DNA of 7,713 nucleotides, from NCBI GenBank assembly GCA_045598945.1, contig JAZRVD010000065.1, forward strand, positions 1 to 7,713, written 5' to 3'. Below are positions 6,001-7,713 of this stretch, piece after piece; the first letter of the stretch is position 1; each line of letters starts with the position of its first letter. The position numbers and the translations under genes were made by a program. This DNA is from Colimorpha sp045598945 (GTDB taxonomy: Bacteria; Bacteroidota; Bacteroidia; Bacteroidales; P3). Below the pieces are notes generated by a model. That model worked only from the letters and a program-made list of their open reading frames with translations, was not told the DNA's origin and did no database searches.

Positions 6001-7713
6001 ACGGTGTCGAAGTCGATTCTCGTATCCTCGGCAAAGCCTTCGGGGCCGTACTCCACATACCATTCGGTAGAGGTACCCGGCTCCACCCACGAGATGGTAG
6101 CCTCGTTGCGGGTGATATTGTCCACCACCAGCGTTGAGGGCAACGGACAGGTTGGCACTGGTTCAGCAGGATAGCATATTTGGAGGTTATCGATACCTCC
6201 CGGAGGATTGCTACCGCCGCTACCATCGGTGCGCCAAGTTGCAGCCCACCTATGGGTAAAGTTTGTTACTGGCGAGAATGTACCTGACAACGTAGCCCAA
6301 CTATTCGCACCTTGCCGACGGTTAATCAGCATCCTCGCATTACTCGGAGTACTACCAGTATATGGGTCATTATTCCAAGTATCGGTACGAGCCATGTACA
6401 AATAGACGTAGTCATAATTATTTTCTCCCTGAGTACGTATATCGCATTTCCACGAATAAGTTTTGCTCGTTTCCAATGGCACGGGCAGGTTGCGCATGGC
6501 ATAAGACGTACCAGCAGTATTATTACTGTACTGCCACGCCGAATTATTATTCGAAACATACAAAGCATGCGTACCACCATTGTTGGCACCAGTACCTATC
6601 ATCCACTTGTTAGCATTACTTGCCGAGAAGTACCAAGCACTCACATCACCCTCAAAATCTTCCGTCAGACAGACCTTATCAACAGCCAGTTGAACGGTGT
6701 TCGACCACTGGCTCCACTCACCGTTGCACAAGCCACGCACACGGAGGTAGTAGAAGTTGCCCGGACGCGCATTGTAGAGTATGCACTTCAGCGTATTATC
6801 GACGATGGTGTCGTGAGTGTAATCAGCCTCGGTAGGCACGAAGGAAGCATCGGCAATGGCATAATTGAGCTGGTACTTGGTAGCCGACTCGCAGGCACGA
6901 GTCCAATCGGCCTGGATGTTCCACATCAGCAGTGCGTCGCTGTAGCCCACAGCGGCTGTGAGTTTTTGCGACGAGGTAATGTTGATGCTGTCGATAACGG
7001 CTACGTTGGTAGGCGTTACGACATCGTTGGGAACGAAACGGAAAGCAATATAGTAGGTAGTATCGGTGGCAAGTCCGGCATTGCTGAAGCTATATGTTGC
7101 TCTGGTGAAAACCGTCTTGCTCGTGAGGTCGGTAACGGTAGCACCTAAAGCGGTACCAGCCACCACAACATTCGTTACAGGACGGAAGTCGCTCGGTTCG
7201 GTACGGCTGGTGGTAACACCGAGCTGCAGACGCCCTGCCGAGGCGTCGTAGTTGCGATATGAGAACTCGATGGTGCTGAACGAGGCATGAACATCCAACG
7301 GAGGCATGATGGCTACCATCGGCGTGGTGGCGTTGTAGCTCTTCAACGCTAACGACTTGCCATTGGCGGCGTAGGTGTAGGTGCCCTCCTTGGTGAGGTA
7401 AGCCTGCGGATAGGTGCCGTTGTTGTTGCCCGACGCAGTGTTCACGCCCGGGAAGTCCCAGCACTGCGGCATGTTGGCCTCGGCAAACGGATACTGGGGA
7501 TAGAGGGCGTAGGTGGAGACATTGGTGCTGTACGACTCAAAGTTCTCCTCGAACGGTACGCTCATGCTCTCGCAGGTGGTCTTGAAGGTGCGCACCTCGC
7601 TCCACTCGCTGTACAGCTCGCCACACTTGGCACGCATCTTGTAGTAGTAGGTGGTGTTGGTCTGCAACCCGGTAAGGGTGGCAGAGGTGCCAGTGGCATC
7701 AAGGCTCTCGTCC
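1..7713 (-). CDS. Giant multi-domain surface/secreted protein with Fn3 and choice-of-anchor J repeats, partial at both ends
   Basis: A single minus-strand frame (first full codon 7712-7710, last 5-3) is open across the whole window, giving 2,570 residues without start or stop. Residue n occupies positions 7715-3n down to 7713-3n. The protein is built only of beta-sandwich modules: 12 Fn3 units (two cut by the window edges), six jelly-roll modules of the cleaved-adhesin/choice-of-anchor J type, one DUF5018-like Ig-like module, and one further Bacteroidota-type beta-sandwich module. No transmembrane helix, coiled coil or enzyme motif is seen. The absence of frameshifts, the clean domain periodicity and the regularly placed cysteines argue for an intact gene. 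Families of this kind are extracellular in Bacteroidota and are often type IX secretion substrates, but the signal peptide and C-terminal sorting domain would lie outside the window. Adhesion or ligand binding is inferred, not shown. Confidence 0.93.
3..203 (-). other. Fn3 domain 12, N-terminal part only
   Basis: Residues 2504-2570. It starts CTQPVSLQVNSMTSHEARLGW, C strand WRITYVYGD, and continues to IDTVRGLV at the window edge, where the E-F loop leucine would lie. The rest of the domain and the C-terminal end of the protein are outside the window. Confidence 0.72.
204..518 (-). other. Fn3 domain 11
   Basis: Residues 2399-2503. It starts CKPVSDIATTPNKTGAYITW, with FAMRIVTAP, VKSVTGLNCETKYYIYIANDC and SPWTSIKTF. 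The last strand is followed by an extra DGAADSSFTTS stretch, so the boundary with the next Fn3 is longer than elsewhere and ends with an adjacent Cys pair (2503-2504). Confidence 0.75.
519..854 (-). other. Fn3 domain 10
   Basis: Residues 2287-2398. It starts CPVVENLDTANMSFDTIDLSW, C strand FEVVTVKYSIADGRW, E-F region FTLKGLQSNTGYRVFVRTLC, and ends VQFRTLPWC. It is longer than a standard Fn3 (about 112 residues), owing to extra residues around YYAGFE and RRDTVDSDTN. Confidence 0.78.
867..1454 (-). other. Unassigned beta-sandwich module of Bacteroidota surface-protein type
   Basis: Residues 2087-2282. Key stretches are an IETKQIGTATSAHRYNP start, SYTQQLYLGSEI, INSIQFNYYW, PITVYIGNTTKT, TKVFESDCYTF, WPVIELDQPFYYNGGNMVV and a closing IRPNIKFNFC. 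I recall the IG.G....P....YSQQIY..EI....I.SI.FY plus LD.PF.Y.G..N..V order from Bacteroidota surface and adhesin-like proteins, but cannot name a Pfam family with certainty. It holds an adjacent cysteine pair (Cys2217-Cys2218) in an asparagine-rich loop. The DNA is more AT-rich than the Fn3 coding DNA on either side. It follows Fn3 domain 9 directly, and a short linker (HNVTP) leads to Fn3 domain 10. Confidence 0.62.
1455..1778 (-). other. Fn3 domain 9
   Basis: Residues 1979-2086. It starts CPDVNNLEYSIIGRRTATLSW, C strand GYALLFSNSEVIDFD, then YYTYIRTQCPEGVVTSW and LPLHTNDTVEC. Several Asp-Thr/Ser-aliphatic triplets (DTI, DSI, DSL, DTV) are clustered here. Confidence 0.75.
1782..2075 (-). other. 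DUF5018-like Ig-like module
   Basis: Residues 1880-1977, about 98 long. Landmarks are an opening VLTQFSIHHSELG, the VEGVIDQTAHTVTFNLPFG stretch, a VASLTPEFTLAD strand, AGADQESGTTIQNFLSP and the closing PVTYTVVAEDNAKTQDYVV. This order (I..F, vpfGtdv..L.P.f, Q.SG..ipdf..P..YtV.aed.. .YtV) is that of DUF5018 / related Bacteroidota Ig-like repeats. It contains no cysteine, unlike its neighbours. It sits once in the protein, between two Fn3 domains. Its function is unknown; a structural spacer is a guess. Confidence 0.68.
2076..2369 (-). other. Fn3 domain 8
   Basis: Residues 1782-1879. It starts CAVTDLATIDATSDKATLQF, C strand WQVAYGYRAVMD, E strand ATETIEIASLTADTMYRFAL, and ends CQWSNYASVTML. It is rather diverged, with an unusual B strand (LQFTNT instead of the usual SW). 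Confidence 0.72.
2385..2705 (-). other. Fn3 domain 7
   Basis: Residues 1670-1776. It starts CRTPEVVDSTSADD, with GTIGWKV, RYTVAYSDD, then an insertion DFDPANPATYLGSVVYDV before the E strand, and YYVAVQGTNGSCTSDWS with the ending SFTTTGEPP. A proline-rich linker (PPVPAD) follows. It is directly followed by another Fn3, breaking the alternation with jelly-rolls. Confidence 0.78.
2706..3281 (-). other. Choice-of-anchor J jelly-roll domain 6
   Basis: Residues 1478-1669. Entry motif NLPYQEDFDSY, MPSCWKF (Cys1515), LSISFWYRAYN, IGVMTDPNDPDTYIEIA, WQQYTNED, YYYLAFREVA and closing FFIDDINITEVSN. It is the last module of the alternating array; downstream the protein changes to mainly Fn3. Confidence 0.8.
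3282..3578 (-). other. Fn3 domain 6
   Basis: Residues 1379-1477. It starts CQQPVHITMDDSRAL, B strand ITELNWIGPD, C strand HYTIEYGLTGFERGHGE, F strand YDFYISTYCTASD, and ends TFTAPC. It is the last Fn3 with the YG..GF..G signature; a GKPKAHH insertion lies between strands B and C. Confidence 0.8.
3579..4196 (-). other. Choice-of-anchor J jelly-roll domain 5, with N-terminal insertion
   Basis: Residues 1173-1378. Entry motif VPYYEDFDLY, LPQCWQF (Cys1226), HLTLRFKAKSG, VTIGLTTNPTNP and closing LYVDNVEVFEDAC. Between the entry motif and the CW motif there is an extra tyrosine/asparagine-rich segment (about residues 1190-1218) with two additional cysteines, Cys1198 and Cys1210. The 3' two-thirds of this module is AT-rich compared with its flanks. 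The MTDP motif is replaced by TTNP, and the IDS strand by VDN. Confidence 0.77.
4197..4466 (-). other. Fn3 domain 5
   Basis: Residues 1083-1172. It starts CPRVQGIAFSGQ, B strand ATTISWTAV, C strand SYRVEYGRRGFSRGTGM, F strand YDFYVSAHCTA, and ends YRAAC. The motif spelling is nearest to Fn3 domains 4 and 6. Confidence 0.82.
4467..5027 (-). other. Choice-of-anchor J jelly-roll domain 4
   Basis: Residues 896-1082. Entry motif ELPYTQDFDY, then MPACWQF (Cys937), CVVSFYYRNQL, LQLGYMTDPQD, ILIAFRYAG and the closing AIIDSVRVYR. It is closest to jelly-roll 3 in motif spelling, consistent with duplication of a Fn3 plus jelly-roll unit. An Asp/Asn-rich MTDP loop is a plausible metal-binding site, as in related adhesin modules, but this is inference. 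Confidence 0.8.
5028..5303 (-). other. Fn3 domain 4
   Basis: Residues 804-895. It begins CGNVTNLAVAAQ, with B strand GVSLQWTPV, C strand KYEVEYGVHGFQKGTGT, F strand YDFYVTAICGEG, and ends SARPGC. The Cys at the start, in the F-G region and at the end recurs in Fn3 domains 3, 5 and 6. The DNA is GC-rich with many GCC, ACC and AGC codons. Confidence 0.82.
5304..5873 (-). other. Choice-of-anchor J jelly-roll domain 3
   Basis: Residues 614-803. Landmarks in order are IPYTEDFDIY, MANCWSY (Cys654), LKLTFNYKN, LQIGYMTDPND (Met735 to Asp740), WKQYEYDF, ARIAFRYAA and AAIDSVKV (about 792-799). Two extra cysteines (in LMPCAALP and DICYAA) are not shared by its neighbours and may pair within the domain. 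This is one of the best-preserved copies in the array. Confidence 0.8.
5874..6149 (-). other. Fn3 domain 3
   Basis: Residues 522-613. It starts CPLPSTLVVDNITRNEATISW, carries WYVEYGPEGFAEDTR (Tyr555) in the C-C' region, CEVRVYSNCG in the F strand, and ends FVTEC. It is the first of four Fn3 units sharing the YG..GF signature, each followed by a jelly-roll with an (I/V/L)PY.(E/Q)DFD entry motif. Confidence 0.8.
6168..6671 (-). other. Divergent jelly-roll domain 2 (different anchor J/MAM-like subfamily)
   Basis: Residues 348-515. It opens with CLTEDFEGDVSAW, then NKWMIGTGANNGGTHALYVS, the order seen in the 'FE..W...W.iG...g..alyvS' subfamily related to the gingipain adhesin modules. It ends GGIDNLQICYP, equivalent to the closing IDS(I/V) strand of its neighbours. 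It lacks the CW and MTDP landmarks of the other five copies. The DNA is also noticeably more AT-rich, with many AAT, TAT and AGT codons, which suggests a separate origin. It is followed by a short proline-containing linker (AEPVPT). Confidence 0.65.
6672..6965 (-). other. Fn3 domain 2
   Basis: Residues 250-347. The B strand reads ALLMWNIQADW, the C strand KYQLNYAI, and the F strand FYYLRVRGLCNGEWSQWS, a common Bacteroidota Fn3 ending. It lacks the YG..GF..G signature of Fn3 domains 3-6, and it links jelly-roll 1 to the divergent jelly-roll 2. Confidence 0.72.
6966..7565 (-). other. Choice-of-anchor J (cleaved adhesin, MAM-like) jelly-roll domain 1
   Basis: Residues 50-249. The entry motif VPFEENFESY, the MPQCWDF motif (Cys84), the central SFSTIEFSYRNY strand, LQLGVTTS and the closing VIDSINIT strand match the family's order of landmarks. 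The usual MTDP motif has changed to VTTSRTEP, so this copy is more diverged than domains 3, 4 and 6. Carbohydrate or protein binding is the usual assumption for such modules; no specific ligand can be read from the sequence. Confidence 0.75.
7566..7712 (-). other. Fn3 domain 1, C-terminal half only
   Basis: Residues 1-49 show the end of an Fn3 fold: an LTGLQTNTTYYYKMRAKC stretch (E-F loop leucine and strand-F tyrosine corner), then SEWSEVRTFKT, the typical G strand. It closes with Cys47, followed by the first jelly-roll. The N-terminal half lies beyond the window. Confidence 0.8.

Noticed and set aside
4254..6137. Long plus-strand ORF of 627 codons as a real gene
   Set aside because: Its product is Gly/Val/His/Ala-rich without recognisable domains, there is no visible ribosome binding site, and it is an exact-register antisense of well-conserved Fn3 and jelly-roll coding sequence.
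6312..7148. Plus-strand ORF of 278 codons
   Set aside because: It is antisense in register to jelly-rolls 1 and 2 and Fn3 domain 2; the translation matches no family I recognise.

Overview
The window lies entirely inside one very long protein-coding gene on the minus strand. One reading frame (codons from 7712 down to 3) is open for 2,570 codons. I checked it codon by codon and found no stop. It has neither its start nor its stop here, so the gene exceeds 7.7 kb and the protein exceeds 2,570 residues. There is no intergenic DNA, RNA gene, mobile element, CRISPR array, promoter or terminator to describe.

The translation is a chain of extracellular beta-sandwich modules. From the N-terminal side (high coordinates): a partial fibronectin type III (Fn3) domain; six jelly-roll modules of the cleaved-adhesin / choice-of-anchor J (MAM-like) kind alternating with Fn3 domains (7565 to about 2706); two consecutive Fn3 domains; one DUF5018-like Ig-like module (2075-1782); one Fn3; one module resembling a beta-sandwich unit of Bacteroidota surface proteins (1454-867); then three Fn3 domains, the last cut by the window edge. 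Most Fn3 units begin with Cys, and the typical Fn3/jelly-roll pair carries Cys at fixed places, as expected for a protein folded outside the cytoplasm.

This module mix (choice-of-anchor J plus Fn3 plus DUF5018-like) is typical of giant surface or secreted proteins of Bacteroidota, most likely Bacteroidales from a host-associated or anaerobic habitat. Such proteins are usually exported by a Sec signal peptide and often by the type IX secretion system, but the ends that would prove this lie outside the window. A role in adhesion or in binding glycans or proteins is inference from domain type; no catalytic domain is visible.

The most interesting internal signals are the regular two-domain repeat with graded divergence, abrupt AT-rich patches that coincide with particular modules (suggesting mosaic assembly), one jelly-roll of a different subfamily within the array, and a change of architecture around 2700. 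Long plus-strand ORFs, including one of 627 codons, are antisense shadows in exact codon register with the real gene.
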